DNA of 64,000 bases. Source: CAVVAY01 sp963746465. GTDB taxonomy: Bacteria; Actinomycetota; Actinomycetes; JACCUZ01. The position numbers and the translations under genes were made by a program. The DNA lies in NCBI GenBank assembly GCA_963746465.1, contig CAVVAY010000005.1:310001-374000 (forward strand), written 5' to 3'. Below, piece after piece: positions 17,645 to 26,788 of the stretch (within the stretch, counting starts at the first letter, position 1; every line of letters starts with the position of its first letter). The notes beneath the pieces are model-generated. The model ran no database searches. It saw nothing but the letters and a program-made list of their open reading frames with translations, and was not told where the DNA came from.

Positions 17645-19843
17645 ATGACCGAGCACCTGCCCGTCGCCGGGTCCGACCCGGCCGCCGCCGTCCCCTCGCC
17701 CGAGCTGGACGAGCTGGCGGCTGCGCACGGCGTGGCCACCGACTTCTGGGACTGGCGCGGTCAGCACGTGGTCGTCCCGCGGGAGTCCATCGAGGCGGTG
17801 CTGGCCGCCCTCGGCGTCCCGGCGCACACCGAGGAGTCGGTGCGGGCGTCGCTGGACGAGGTGCGCGACGCGCCCTGGCGACGGACCCTGCCTCCGTGCG
17901 TGGTGCTCCGGTCCGGCCGCCCGGCCGACGTCGCCGCGCACGTCCCGGACGGTGCGCCGGTGCGGCTGCACGTCGAGATCGAGGTGGGCGGCCGGGTCGA
18001 CCTGGCCCAGACCGACCGGTGGGTCGAGCCGCGCACCGTCGGCGGCCGCCGGGTCGGCGAGGCGACTTTCGCCGTGCCCGGCGACCTGCCGCTGGGCTGG
18101 CACGAGCTGGTGGCCGACGTCGGCGACGCGGCCGACGGTGCGGTCACCGAGAGCGCGCGGGTGCCGCTCGTCGTCACGCCGGACCGGTTGGCGCTGCCGC
18201 CGGCCGTGGCCGAGGGGCCGGCGACCTGGGGCCTGATGACCCAGCTGTACTCGGTGCGGTCCCGCCGGTCCTGGGGCCACGGCGACCTCGACGACCTGGC
18301 CGAGCTGGCCCGCTGGAGCGGCGAGGACCTGGGCGCCGGCTTCGTCCTCATCAACCCGTTGCACGCCCCGTCCCCGACCGTGCCGGTCGAGCCGTCGCCG
18401 TACCTGCCGGTGACCCGACGGTTCATCAGCCCGCTCTACGTGCGGGTCGAGCAGGTGCCGGAGCACGCCTACCTGTCCGGTGCGGTGCGGGCCGAGATCG
18501 AGCGCACCGCGCTGTTGCAGCGCGCGATGAGCGCGTCGTCGAGCCTGATCGACCGGGACGCCGTGTGGGAGGCCAAGCGCTCGGCGCTGACCCTGCTGCA
18601 CGCGGTGGTGCGCGGCCCCGCGCGGGAGGCCGACTACCAGGGTTTCCTCGAGCGGGAAGGCCGTGGCCTGCTCGACTTCGCGACCTGGTGCGCGCTGGCC
18701 GAGGTGCACGGCGACGTGTGGAACGACTGGCCGGACGAGCTGCAGGACCCGCGGTCAGCCGCCGTGGTGACGGCTCGCGAGGAGCTCGCGGCCCGGGTCG
18801 ACTTCTTCTGCTGGCTGCAGTGGGTGCTCGACGAGCAGCTGGGCGCGGCGCAGCGCCGGGCCCGGGCCTCCGGCATGGCGCTGGGCGTCGTGCACGACCT
18901 CGCGGTCGGCGTGCATCCGGACGGCGCCGACACCTGGGCGCTGCAGGACGTGATGGCCCGTGGGGTCAGTGTGGGTGCGCCCCCGGACGCCTTCAACCAG
19001 GTAGGGCAGGACTGGTCGCAGCCGCCGTGGCGGCCGGACCGGCTGGCGGAGGCCGGCTACGGGCCCTACCGCGACATGCTGCGCACGGTGCTGCGGCACG
19101 CCGGCGGAGTGCGGGTCGACCACATCCTCGGACTGTTCCGGCTCTGGTGGGTGCCGGAGGGCCGACCTGCCGCCGAGGGCACCTACGTGCGGTTCGACCA
19201 CGAGGCACTGATCGGGATCCTCACGCTGGAGGCCTGGCGGGCCGGCGCCGTGGTCGTCGGGGAGGACCTCGGGACCGTCGAGCCGTGGGTGCGCGACTAC
19301 CTCACCGCGCGAGGTGTGCTGGGGACGTCGATCCTGTGGTTCGAGCGCGACTACGAAGCAGACGTGGCGCTGCCGCCCGAGCAGTGGAGGGAGCTGTGCC
19401 TCGCGTCCGTCACGACCCACGACCTGCCCCCGACGGCCGGCTACCTGGCCGGCGAGCACATCCGGATCCGGGACGACCTCGGGTTGCTCACCCGGCCGGT
19501 CGAGGAGGAACGGAAGGTCGACGAGGCCGACCGTGAGTCCTGGCTCGCGCTGCTCGTCGAGCGTGGCTGGCTGGCAGCAGACGCCCGGCGGGACGTGGGT
19601 GCCGTCACGGTCGCGTTGCACCGCGCGCTGGCGGCGACGCCGAGCCGGCTGCTCGGTGTCGCCCTCACCGACGTCGTCGGCGAGGTGCGCGCCATGAACC
19701 AGCCGGGCACGCATGCGGAGTACCCGAACTGGCAGCTCCCGCTCGCCGACGGCGAGGGGGCTCCGGTGCTGCTGGACGACCTGGTCCGCTCGCCGTTCGC
19801 GGCCGAGCTGGCTGCCGCGGTCCGCGGCGGGGGCACCGCCTAG
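17645..19843 (+). CDS. malQ: 4-alpha-glucanotransferase (amylomaltase, GH77)
   Basis: A 732-residue GH77 enzyme with an actinobacterial N-terminal extension of about 170 residues before the barrel. The nucleophile aspartate is in GVRVDHILG, the acid/base in VVGEDLGT, and the third carboxylate in TTHDLPPTAGY. It transfers alpha-1,4-glucan segments between maltodextrins, releasing glucose, in glycogen and maltodextrin recycling; the alpha-glucosidase at 11-12.7 kb may act in the same pool. The start is the ATG at 17645; the upstream extension overlaps the HNH gene in another frame. Confidence 0.93.
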   Translation: MTEHLPVAGSDPAAAVPSPELDELAAAHGVATDFWDWRGQHVVVPRESIEAVLAALGVPAHTEESVRASLDEVRDAPWRRTLPPCVVLRSGRPADVAAHVPDGAPVRLHVEIEVGGRVDLAQTDRWVEPRTVGGRRVGEATFAVPGDLPLGWHELVADVGDAADGAVTESARVPLVVTPDRLALPPAVAEGPATWGLMTQLYSVRSRRSWGHGDLDDLAELARWSGEDLGAGFVLINPLHAPSPTVPVEPSPYLPVTRRFISPLYVRVEQVPEHAYLSGAVRAEIERTALLQRAMSASSSLIDRDAVWEAKRSALTLLHAVVRGPAREADYQGFLEREGRGLLDFATWCALAEVHGDVWNDWPDELQDPRSAAVVTAREELAARVDFFCWLQWVLDEQLGAAQRRARASGMALGVVHDLAVGVHPDGADTWALQDVMARGVSVGAPPDAFNQVGQDWSQPPWRPDRLAEAGYGPYRDMLRTVLRHAGGVRVDHILGLFRLWWVPEGRPAAEGTYVRFDHEALIGILTLEAWRAGAVVVGEDLGTVEPWVRDYLTARGVLGTSILWFERDYEADVALPPEQWRELCLASVTTHDLPPTAGYLAGEHIRIRDDLGLLTRPVEEERKVDEADRESWLALLVERGWLAADARRDVGAVTVALHRALAATPSRLLGVALTDVVGEVRAMNQPGTHAEYPNWQLPLADGEGAPVLLDDLVRSPFAAELAAAVRGGGTA

Positions 19844-19849
19844 TACGGT
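19844..19849 (+). promoter_or_regulatory. Probable -10 box for a leaderless mRNA
   Basis: TACGGT lies 6 nt before the GTG at 19856 and directly behind the malQ stop. No Shine-Dalgarno is present. Confidence 0.45.
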
Positions 19850-19855
19850 TTCCCC

Positions 19856-20206
19856 GTGACCGCTCGAACCGCCCTGCGCAGCGCCACGATCGCCGTCACC
19901 ACGGCGCTGGTCCTGCTCTCGTCCACGCCGGCGTTCGCCGCCGCGAACCCTGACGACGGCGCTGAGAGCGGGCCAGGTCTCAGCGTCCTCGAGACGTTGC
20001 TCATCTTCGTCGGCATCCCGGCTGCGATCTTCCTCGCGATCGTGGTCCTGGTGTCCGCGCCGGCGCGTGCCCGCGGGCCGCGTTACCGGCCGGGACTCGG
20101 CTGGTGGGCGGCGCCGGTGTGGTTCAACGGCCCGGACGACGCGGACACTGCGGTGCGCACTGCCGCAGCGACCGCCGGGGGAGGTGGCGCAAGTGCCCGC
20201 TGGTGA
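19856..20206 (+). CDS. Small membrane protein, unknown function
   Basis: A 116-residue protein with a signal-like N-terminus (residues 10-30, ending AFAAA) and one further hydrophobic helix (about 45-68, LLIFVGIPAAIFLAIVVLV), then a cytoplasmic tail with GWWAAPVWFNGPDD. The WFNGP segment recurs in actinobacterial proteins that precede DUF5130 genes. The GTG start sits 6 nt behind a TACGGT box. It overlaps the DUF5130 gene by 14 nt, so the two are coexpressed and may act together at the membrane. Confidence 0.75.
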   Translation: MTARTALRSATIAVTTALVLLSSTPAFAAANPDDGAESGPGLSVLETLLIFVGIPAAIFLAIVVLVSAPARARGPRYRPGLGWWAAPVWFNGPDDADTAVRTAAATAGGGGASARW

Positions 20207-20585
20207 GGCGTTCTCGTCCCGTCAGCAGGACGATGTGGTGCGGGCGATCCGCCTCGCGCGGCAGCAGTCCGACCTGCCCGTCTCGGTGTACGTCGGCACC
20301 CTGGAAGGCGACAGCCGCGCGACCGCCCTGCAGCTGCACGGCGCTCTCGGCGAGCAGGCGGCCCGCACCGTGCTGGTCGCCGTCGACCCCGGTGCCCGCC
20401 GGGTCGAGGTCGTGACCGGCCCCGAGGTCCGCCGCCGGCTGGACGACCGGGCTGCCGGGCTCGCGGCCATGACGATGACCTCGGCGTTCCAGGCCGGCGA
20501 CCTGGCCGGGGGCATCACCTCTGGCGTGCTGGCGCTGGCCGAGCAGGCCCAGACCGCCCGGTCGCTGCACACCGACACCCCGTAG
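20193..20585 (+). CDS. DUF5130 (TPM-like) protein
   Basis: A 130-residue protein resembling the DUF5130/TPM fold: an N-terminal helix (QQDDVVRAIRLARQQ), a central strand ending VYVGTLEGDSR, and VEVVTGPEVRRRLDDRAAG followed by MTSAFQAGDLAGGI. Function is unknown. The GTG at 20193 has GGGAGG 8 nt upstream and lies inside the end of the preceding membrane protein gene; the longer upstream frame is not used. It converges with pepN; a short CCGAC/GTCGG hairpin lies in the gap. Confidence 0.75.
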   Translation: MPAGEAFSSRQQDDVVRAIRLARQQSDLPVSVYVGTLEGDSRATALQLHGALGEQAARTVLVAVDPGARRVEVVTGPEVRRRLDDRAAGLAAMTMTSAFQAGDLAGGITSGVLALAEQAQTARSLHTDTP

Positions 20586-20607
20586 GACGGCCCGACCGCT
20601 GCGTCGG

Positions 20608-23148
20608 TCAGCCGCGGGCGTCGCGGGCTTGGGCGCGCAGAGCCCGGGCCACGCCGTCCCGCGACTCGCCGACCAGCCGTCGCAGCGCGGGGGCCGCGTC
20701 GCCGTGCGCGGCCAGCCACCGGTCCGCGGCGTCCACCGTCGACTGCTCGGCCAGCAGCGTCGGGAACAGCCCGATGACCACGTTCTGCGCGGTCTCGTTG
20801 GTCCGCTCGTCCCACACCCGGGTCAGCGACTCGAAGTACGGCGCGACGTAGGGGCGCAGCAGGTCCAGCTGGCCCGCCTGCGAGAAGCCGCCGATCACGG
20901 CCGTCTGGATCGCGTTGGGCAGCTCGTCGCCGTCCACCACCGAGGTCCAGGCCTCGGACTTGGCGGCCGCGGTCGGCCGGGCTGCCAGCGCGGCGGCGGC
21001 CTGTCGGCGTCCGGTGGCGGTGTCGTCGGAGTCCAGCTCGCGCTCGACCTCGAGCTCGTCGGCCAGCCCGGCGGCCACCAGCTGGTGCAGCAGGTGCCAG
21101 CGCAGGTCGGTGTCGATGGTCAGCCCGGCCAGCTGGTCCGAGCCGTCGAGCAGGCCGCGGACCACCGCAAGGTGCTCGTCGGAGATCGAGGCCGAGGAGA
21201 AGGCGCGGGCCAGCTGCAGCTGGGCGTCGCTGCCGGCCTCGGCGGCACGCAGCAGGTCGAGGAAGCCGTCGGCCAGCCGCCGGCGGGTCTCGTCCCGCCG
21301 GGCCGGATCGGTGTAGAGGACGGCAGCGGTCTCGGCCTGACGCAGCAGGGTGCGCATCACCGAGCTGTCGGTCTCGCGGCCGACACCGCGGAGCACCAGC
21401 GTGAGGTAGGCCTGGGTCGACATCTCGGCGTCGCGGGTCATGTCCCAGGCCGCCGACCAGCACAGCGAGCGCGGCAGGGTGTCCTCGAAGTCGCCGATCG
21501 ACTCGGTCAGCGTCGCGAGCGACTGCTCGTCCAGCCTGATCTTGGCGTAGGTCAGGTCGTCGTCGTTGACCAGGACGAGGTCCGGCCGGGCGACGCCCAC
21601 CAGCTCGGGCAGGTCGGTTCGGGCCCCGGTGACGTCGAGCTCGACCCGGTCGCGGAGGACCAGCCCGCCGTCGGTGCGGTCGTAGAGGCCCACCGCGAGG
21701 CGGTGCGAACGCAGCGTCGGCCACTGCTCCGGCGCGGTCTGCACGACGGTGAAGGACGAGAACTGCCCGTCGTCGTCGACCGCGAACTCCGGGTGAACCG
21801 TGTTGACGCCGGCCGTCTCGAGCCACTCCGCCGACCATGCCTTCAGGTCCCGGCCGGAGGTCTCCTCCAGCTTGCCCAGCAGGTCCGCCAGCGTCGTGTT
21901 GCCCCACGCGAAGGCGCGGAAGTACTGCCGGATGCCGGCCAGGAACTCGTCTCGGCCGACCCAGGCGGCGAGCAGCTTGAGGACCGAGGCGCCCTTGGCG
22001 TAGGTGATGCCGTCGAAGTTGACCTCGACGTCCTCGAGGTCGTGGATCTCCGCCGCGATCGGGTGGGTCGAGGGCAGCTGGTCCTGCCGGTAGGCCCAGG
22101 TCTTGTCGGTGTTCGCGAAGGTGGTCCACGCCGAGGTCCACCGGGTCGCCTCGGCCGCCGCCAGCGTGCTCGCCCACTCGGCGAACGACTCGTTGAGCCA
22201 GAGGTCGTCCCACCAGGTCATCGTCACCAGGTCGCCGAACCACATGTGGGCCATCTCGTGCAGGATCGTGACGGCCCGGCGCTCGTAGGACACCTGCGGC
22301 ACGCGCGAGCGGAACACGTAGTCCTCGTTGTGGGTGACGCAACCGGCGTTCTCCATCGCCCCCGAGTTGAACTCCGGGACGAACAGCTGGTCGTACTTCG
22401 CGAACGGGTAGGGCATGTCGAAGATGCGCTCGAAGAACTCGAAACCCTGCCGGGTCTCCCCGAAGATCACGTCCGCGTCCAGGTGCGGGGCCAGCGACGC
22501 ACGGCAGTACAGGCCGAGGGGGATGACCCGGTCACCGTCGCGGTACTCACCGTCGACGCGGGTGTACGGACCGGCGACCAGCGCCGTGATGTACGACGAC
22601 AGCCGCTCGGTCGGGGCGAACCGCCACGTCGCGTTGCCCAGGCCGACCGGCTCGGGCTCGGGCGTCGGCTGGTTGGAGACCACGTGCCAGTCCGCCGGTG
22701 CGGTGACCGTGAAAGCGAACGTGGCCTTGAGGTCGGGCTGCTCGAAGACCGTGAACATGCGGCGCGAGTCCGCGACCTCGAACTGCGTGTACAGGTAGAC
22801 GGACTTGTCGACCGGGTCGACGAACCGGTGCAGCCCCTCGCCGGTGTGCATGTAGCGGCACAGCGCGCGGACCCGCAGCTCGTTGTCGGCAGCCAGGTCG
22901 TCCAGCGCGACCCGGGCGCCGTCGTACACCTGGCCCGGGTGCAGCGGCCGGCCGTTGAGCATGATCTCGTCGACCCGGTCGGCGACGAGGTCGATGAACG
23001 TCCGGGCGCCCGGCTCGGTGCAGCGGAACCGGACGGTCGTCTCCGACCCGAAGGTCACCTCGCCCTCGGTCAGGTCGAGGGCGACGTCGTACGACTCGAC
23101 CTCGATCAGCCGCGCGCGGGACTGGGCCTCGTCGCGGGTCACGTTCAT
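20608..23148 (-). CDS. pepN: Aminopeptidase N (M1 family)
   Basis: An 846-residue cytoplasmic M1 aminopeptidase with full-length family architecture. It has the substrate motif GAMEN (NSGAMENAG), the zinc site HEMAH and third ligand in NESFAE, and a C-terminal ERAP1-like helical domain. It removes N-terminal residues from peptides and completes protein turnover. The ATG at 23148 (MNVTRDEAQ) aligns with the usual start of actinobacterial PepN; a GTG at 23169 is possible. It is divergent from the Rv2466c-like gene. Confidence 0.92.
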   Translation of the reverse strand: MNVTRDEAQSRARLIEVESYDVALDLTEGEVTFGSETTVRFRCTEPGARTFIDLVADRVDEIMLNGRPLHPGQVYDGARVALDDLAADNELRVRALCRYMHTGEGLHRFVDPVDKSVYLYTQFEVADSRRMFTVFEQPDLKATFAFTVTAPADWHVVSNQPTPEPEPVGLGNATWRFAPTERLSSYITALVAGPYTRVDGEYRDGDRVIPLGLYCRASLAPHLDADVIFGETRQGFEFFERIFDMPYPFAKYDQLFVPEFNSGAMENAGCVTHNEDYVFRSRVPQVSYERRAVTILHEMAHMWFGDLVTMTWWDDLWLNESFAEWASTLAAAEATRWTSAWTTFANTDKTWAYRQDQLPSTHPIAAEIHDLEDVEVNFDGITYAKGASVLKLLAAWVGRDEFLAGIRQYFRAFAWGNTTLADLLGKLEETSGRDLKAWSAEWLETAGVNTVHPEFAVDDDGQFSSFTVVQTAPEQWPTLRSHRLAVGLYDRTDGGLVLRDRVELDVTGARTDLPELVGVARPDLVLVNDDDLTYAKIRLDEQSLATLTESIGDFEDTLPRSLCWSAAWDMTRDAEMSTQAYLTLVLRGVGRETDSSVMRTLLRQAETAAVLYTDPARRDETRRRLADGFLDLLRAAEAGSDAQLQLARAFSSASISDEHLAVVRGLLDGSDQLAGLTIDTDLRWHLLHQLVAAGLADELEVERELDSDDTATGRRQAAAALAARPTAAAKSEAWTSVVDGDELPNAIQTAVIGGFSQAGQLDLLRPYVAPYFESLTRVWDERTNETAQNVVIGLFPTLLAEQSTVDAADRWLAAHGDAAPALRRLVGESRDGVARALRAQARDARG

Positions 23149-23269
23149 GCGGGCGGCGGCGCTGAGCACGGACTGGTCACTTTCGTCAGAGGGGTCGACG
23201 AATCCTCGCACGCGGGTGCGCGCGTCGCTGACGGGGAATGCCCCCCGAGGGGCCGAGGTTGTCGCGATC

Positions 23270-23914
23270 GTGACCTCCCCCGCGCCGACGCCGTCCGATC
23301 TGCCCGAGAACGCCCCGACCATCGCCGACTTCTGGTTCGACCCGATCTGCCCGTGGGCCTGGATCGCGTCCCGTTGGATGCTCGAGGTCGAGCAGGTGCG
23401 CGACGTGACGGTGCGCTGGCACGTCATGTCGCTGGCCTACCTGAACGAGGGTCGCGAGCTGCCGGAGAAGTACCGCGCGGTCATGGACGAGGCGTGGGGA
23501 CCCGTGCGGGTCGTGGTGGCGGCCGTCGCGGCACACGGCGACGAGGTGGCCCTGCGCCTCTACACCGCGCTCGGCACCCGGTTCCACCACGAGGGCCGCC
23601 CGAAGGACCGCGCCACGATCGTGGACGCGCTGACCGAGGTCGGCCTCCCGGTCGAGCTGGTCGACGCGATGGACTCCGACGTCTTCGACGAGGCACTGCG
23701 CAAGTCCCACCACGCCGGCATGGACCAGGTCGGCTTCGAGGTCGGGACGCCGGTCGTCTCCGTCGAGGGCGTCGCGTTCTTCGGTCCGGTCGTGTCGCCG
23801 GTGCCCCGCGGCGAGGCAGCCGGCCGGCTCTGGGACGGCGTCCGGCTGGTCGCCGGCACCGACGGCTTCTTCGAGCTGAAGCGCTCCCGTACCCGGGACC
23901 CGATCTTCGACTGA
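23270..23914 (+). CDS. DsbA-fold protein, Rv2466c (mycothiol nitroreductase) family
   Basis: A 214-residue thioredoxin-fold protein with an inserted helical domain. The active-site motif FDPICPWAW places C27 and A30. Mycobacterial Rv2466c has CPWC and reduces nitro compounds with mycothiol, so this member lacks the resolving cysteine and would be a monothiol enzyme. The cis-proline region is GTPVVSV. The GTG at 23270 gives the length typical of the family. Mycothiol use fits an actinobacterium but is inferred. Confidence 0.82.
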   Translation: MTSPAPTPSDLPENAPTIADFWFDPICPWAWIASRWMLEVEQVRDVTVRWHVMSLAYLNEGRELPEKYRAVMDEAWGPVRVVVAAVAAHGDEVALRLYTALGTRFHHEGRPKDRATIVDALTEVGLPVELVDAMDSDVFDEALRKSHHAGMDQVGFEVGTPVVSVEGVAFFGPVVSPVPRGEAAGRLWDGVRLVAGTDGFFELKRSRTRDPIFD

Positions 23915-23997
23915 CGGCGGACGGCGCCGACACACGAATTCCGCTGACAGGGGGCCGGTCGCGAGAGCATGCTGGTCCCCGTCAGGGGGTGAGACCG

Positions 23998-24201
23998 GTG
24001 ATCAACGCACGACCCGGCTACTGGGACGTCGACCGCTGCTCGTGGGTCGGGGTCGACCCGGTCTACGTCGTGCCGCCGCTGCGGCACGCGGACCATCCGC
24101 ACGAACGCGCCACCGGCACGCCCGAGGTCCCCGAGCCCCGCACGGGTGATGCCGCGCCGGTGACCGTCGACCTCGACCCCGGCGCGGCCGCACCGGCCTG
24201 A
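23998..24201 (+). CDS. Hypothetical small protein
   Basis: A possible 67-residue protein starting at GTG 23998, about 7 nt after GGGGGTGAG. It begins INARPGYWDVDRCSWVG and ends in an acidic Pro/Ala-rich tail. There are no recognisable domains and no membrane segment. Codon use is high-GC like its neighbours. The gap between the Rv2466c-like gene and DUF429 (about 300 bp) holds nothing else that I can see. Low certainty that it is expressed. Confidence 0.35.
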   Translation: MINARPGYWDVDRCSWVGVDPVYVVPPLRHADHPHERATGTPEVPEPRTGDAAPVTVDLDPGAAAPA

Positions 24202-24211
24202 GCCACGCCCG

Positions 24212-24859
24212 TCAGGTCACGATCCGCATCGGGCGACCCCTGTCGTCGTACGCCGGGTGCTCGGGCAGCGTGCGGGCCGAACCCGCCAGCCAGCGCCGGC
24301 CGGACCACGCCGCGGCCAGGGCGTCGAGCCCGTCGTCGCCGCTCGGCAGCTCCCCGAGCCCGGGCAGCCAGCCGGTGAGCAACGACACCCGGGCTGCCCG
24401 CCCGGCCGCGGTCTTCTTCGACGGGAGCGGCCCGGTGCCGGCCAGCTCGGCCAGGCTGAGCTCGGGGTGGACCTCGACCAGCCGCGGGTCGTCGGCCACT
24501 GCGTCCACCTCGCGGATCTTGGGCACCAGGTGCCAGGTCTGCACCGACATGCCCAGCCCGCCGGTCAGCTCGCGGTGCAGCCGGCCACCCTCGGCGTAGC
24601 TGGCGGCCGACAGCACGCCGCGCGGCGGGGCCAGGAACACCCGGGAGTGGGCCCGGCCCAGCACGGCCTTCGCCAGCAGGTCGCAGTCCCGCCGGCCGCG
24701 GGCGGGCAGGCCCACCGGCATGTCGACCGCCACGACGTCGGCCGGGACCGCGAGGGCCGCCGTGATGTCGGGGAAGCGGTGCCAGGCCACCCGGTCGCCC
24801 TCGACGAGCGCCCCGACCCAGCCGCCCCGGCAGCCGTCCACCCCGAGCACACGGGTCAT
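24212..24859 (-). CDS. DUF429 protein
   Basis: A 215-residue protein with the DUF429 signature: VLGVDGCRGGWVGALV at the N-terminus, VVAVDMPVGLP, RRDCDLLAK, FLAPPRGVL, and EVHPELSLAEL. The fold resembles RNase H-like nucleotidyl hydrolases with acidic residues at D7 and in VDMP. Biochemical role is unknown. Only 26 bp separate it from the divergent rpiB start, so the two share a promoter region. Confidence 0.8.
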   Translation of the reverse strand: MTRVLGVDGCRGGWVGALVEGDRVAWHRFPDITAALAVPADVVAVDMPVGLPARGRRDCDLLAKAVLGRAHSRVFLAPPRGVLSAASYAEGGRLHRELTGGLGMSVQTWHLVPKIREVDAVADDPRLVEVHPELSLAELAGTGPLPSKKTAAGRAARVSLLTGWLPGLGELPSGDDGLDALAAAWSGRRWLAGSARTLPEHPAYDDRGRPMRIVT

Positions 24860-24885
24860 GCAGCGGCCCTGCCAGACTGCCCGCC

Positions 24886-25371
24886 ATGCGCGTGCATCTC
24901 GGCTCCGACCACGCCGGTTTCGAGCTCAAGGCCCACCTGGCCGACCGGCTGCAGGAGCTCGGCTACGAGGTGGTCGACCACGGCCCGGTCGAGTACGACC
25001 CGGTCGACGACTACCCGCCGTACGTGCTGCGAGCGGCTGCTGCGGTCGTCAACGACGCCGGCAGCCTCGGCGTGGTGATCGGCGGCTCCGGCAACGGTGA
25101 GCAGATCGCCGCCAACAAGGTGCCCGGCGTGCGAGCCGCCCTGGCGTGGAACGACGACACGGCCGGGCTCAGCCGGCAGCACAACGACGCCAACGTGATC
25201 AGCGTCGGCGCCCGGATGCACACCGCCGACGAGGCCACCCGGCTGGTCGAGCGGTTCCTGACCACGCCGTTCAGCGGCGACGTGCGCCATGCCCGGCGGA
25301 TCGAGATGATCGCGCACTACGAGCGGACGACGGAGCTTCCGGAGCTGCCGGCACCCCAGCAGCTCGAGTAG
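24886..25371 (+). CDS. rpiB: Ribose-5-phosphate isomerase B
   Basis: A 161-residue RpiB/LacAB-type enzyme. It has HLGSDHAGFELK at the start (D8 and H9 bind the sugar), IGGSGNGEQIAANKVPG (the anion hole and base region of the actinobacterial type) and NDANVISVGARM. It interconverts ribose-5-phosphate and ribulose-5-phosphate in the pentose phosphate pathway. Length and motifs match Mycobacterium RpiB. It converges with the Eis-like gene 10 bp away. Confidence 0.95.
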   Translation: MRVHLGSDHAGFELKAHLADRLQELGYEVVDHGPVEYDPVDDYPPYVLRAAAAVVNDAGSLGVVIGGSGNGEQIAANKVPGVRAALAWNDDTAGLSRQHNDANVISVGARMHTADEATRLVERFLTTPFSGDVRHARRIEMIAHYERTTELPELPAPQQLE

Positions 25372-25381
25372 GACCGGCCCA

Positions 25382-26617
25382 CTAGAAGATCACCGGGCAC
25401 CAGGGCGCCGGGCTGCTCGCGAACGCGGTGGTCGCGGCGTGCAGCGACTGCGGTGACCCGGTGACCCGGCCCGCGCCGGCCAGCTCGGTCAGTGACGTCC
25501 CGCCGAGGTAGGCGGCCCCGAGCTCGCGCACGCCGAGCGTCAGGTCGGCGTGGTCGTCGGTTCGCGTGCAGGTGGCTCCGTCCGCGCCGCCGGTCAGCCG
25601 CCAGCGGCCCGCGTTCCACGGGCAGCGCCCGTCGACCACGTCGAGCACGAGGTCGACGTCGGTCGAGTAGCTGCGGGCGCCGAGCGCCGCCGGCAGGTCG
25701 ACCAACCGGACGTAGAGCGCGTCGCCGCCCTCCGGCTTCGCCCGCCGCGGGTTCTGCAGCCAGTGCACCAGCGGGTCGTCGACCGGCACGTTCCAGAGCT
25801 CGGTGCTGCCCATCAGGTCGAGGTCGAACAGGTAGCGGTAGAGGGTCGCCAGTGCGGCGGGGTCGGCGGCCATCACCTCGCGCACCGCGACCTTGCCCTG
25901 GCCGAAGTCGTCGCCGAAGGACTGCTTGGTCGCGTAGCGCGCGTAGCCGCGGACCCCGGTGCCGTCCTCGACGACGACGCAGCGCAGCTCCGACTTCCCG
26001 TCCCGCATGCTCGGCAGGTCGAGCACGGCCCGCCGCCACCACCGCTCGTCGCGGGCGAACATGCCCGGGCGACGAGCAGCGTTGGCGTCGTACACGCCGG
26101 CGGTCAGCTTCCAGTCGCCCGGCGGCACCAGCCGGAGCCGCAGGTCCGCGTCGTGCGGCGCGTCGGGCGCCAGCGCGGCCGGGCTGCGCGGGACGGTGAA
26201 CGACCAGAGCCGGGAGGCAAGACCGTACCCGTAACGACCGTAGATCGGCGGCTCGGACGCCCACAGGACCGCGACCGGTTCGCGGCCTGCCTCGTGGATC
26301 GAGCGGAGCTGGTGGTCCATCAGGGCGCTGAGGACCCCGCGGCGCCGGTGCGTCGGCAGCACGCCGACCCAGCTCACCCCAGCGGCGGGCACGGTTCGCC
26401 CGGGCACCGTGAGGTCGAAGGAGTACGCCGTGGCGATGCCGACCAGCTGGTCGCCGTCCTCGGCGCCGATGTCCCGGGCCGTCTCGTGCGTCTCGCGCTC
26501 GTGCTCGAGCAGCTCAGGGGGAGCGGTGCTGCCGAACGCGTGCGAGTCCAGGGCGACGAAGGCCGGCAGGTCGGCCTCACCGAGGGTGCGGACGGGCCAG
26601 GCGGGGCGGTCGCTCAT
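25382..26617 (-). CDS. Eis-like GNAT acetyltransferase
   Basis: A 411-residue protein with the Eis layout: two GNAT-fold domains (acetyl-CoA motif VLPTHRRRGVLSALM at about residues 88-102) and a C-terminal sterol-carrier-like domain. The C-terminus ends in phenylalanine, whose carboxylate acts as a catalytic base in Eis. Mycobacterial Eis acetylates aminoglycosides and host proteins; the substrate here is unknown. No signal peptide. ATG at 26617. Confidence 0.88.
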   Translation of the reverse strand: MSDRPAWPVRTLGEADLPAFVALDSHAFGSTAPPELLEHERETHETARDIGAEDGDQLVGIATAYSFDLTVPGRTVPAAGVSWVGVLPTHRRRGVLSALMDHQLRSIHEAGREPVAVLWASEPPIYGRYGYGLASRLWSFTVPRSPAALAPDAPHDADLRLRLVPPGDWKLTAGVYDANAARRPGMFARDERWWRRAVLDLPSMRDGKSELRCVVVEDGTGVRGYARYATKQSFGDDFGQGKVAVREVMAADPAALATLYRYLFDLDLMGSTELWNVPVDDPLVHWLQNPRRAKPEGGDALYVRLVDLPAALGARSYSTDVDLVLDVVDGRCPWNAGRWRLTGGADGATCTRTDDHADLTLGVRELGAAYLGGTSLTELAGAGRVTGSPQSLHAATTAFASSPAPWCPVIF

Positions 26618-26788
26618 GCGACGTGCCTACCAGAGCGGGGTCGGCGCGGGCCACCGCCATGGTTCAGTGCTTCTGACCGTGACGCTCTGTCAACGTCGGT
26701 ACTGTCGTTGCCATGGCAGCCACCTCGAGCCGTCGCGTGCGGCGGGCGCGTCCGGTGGCGGGCGCGGGCCTGGAGCCGCCGGTACCTG

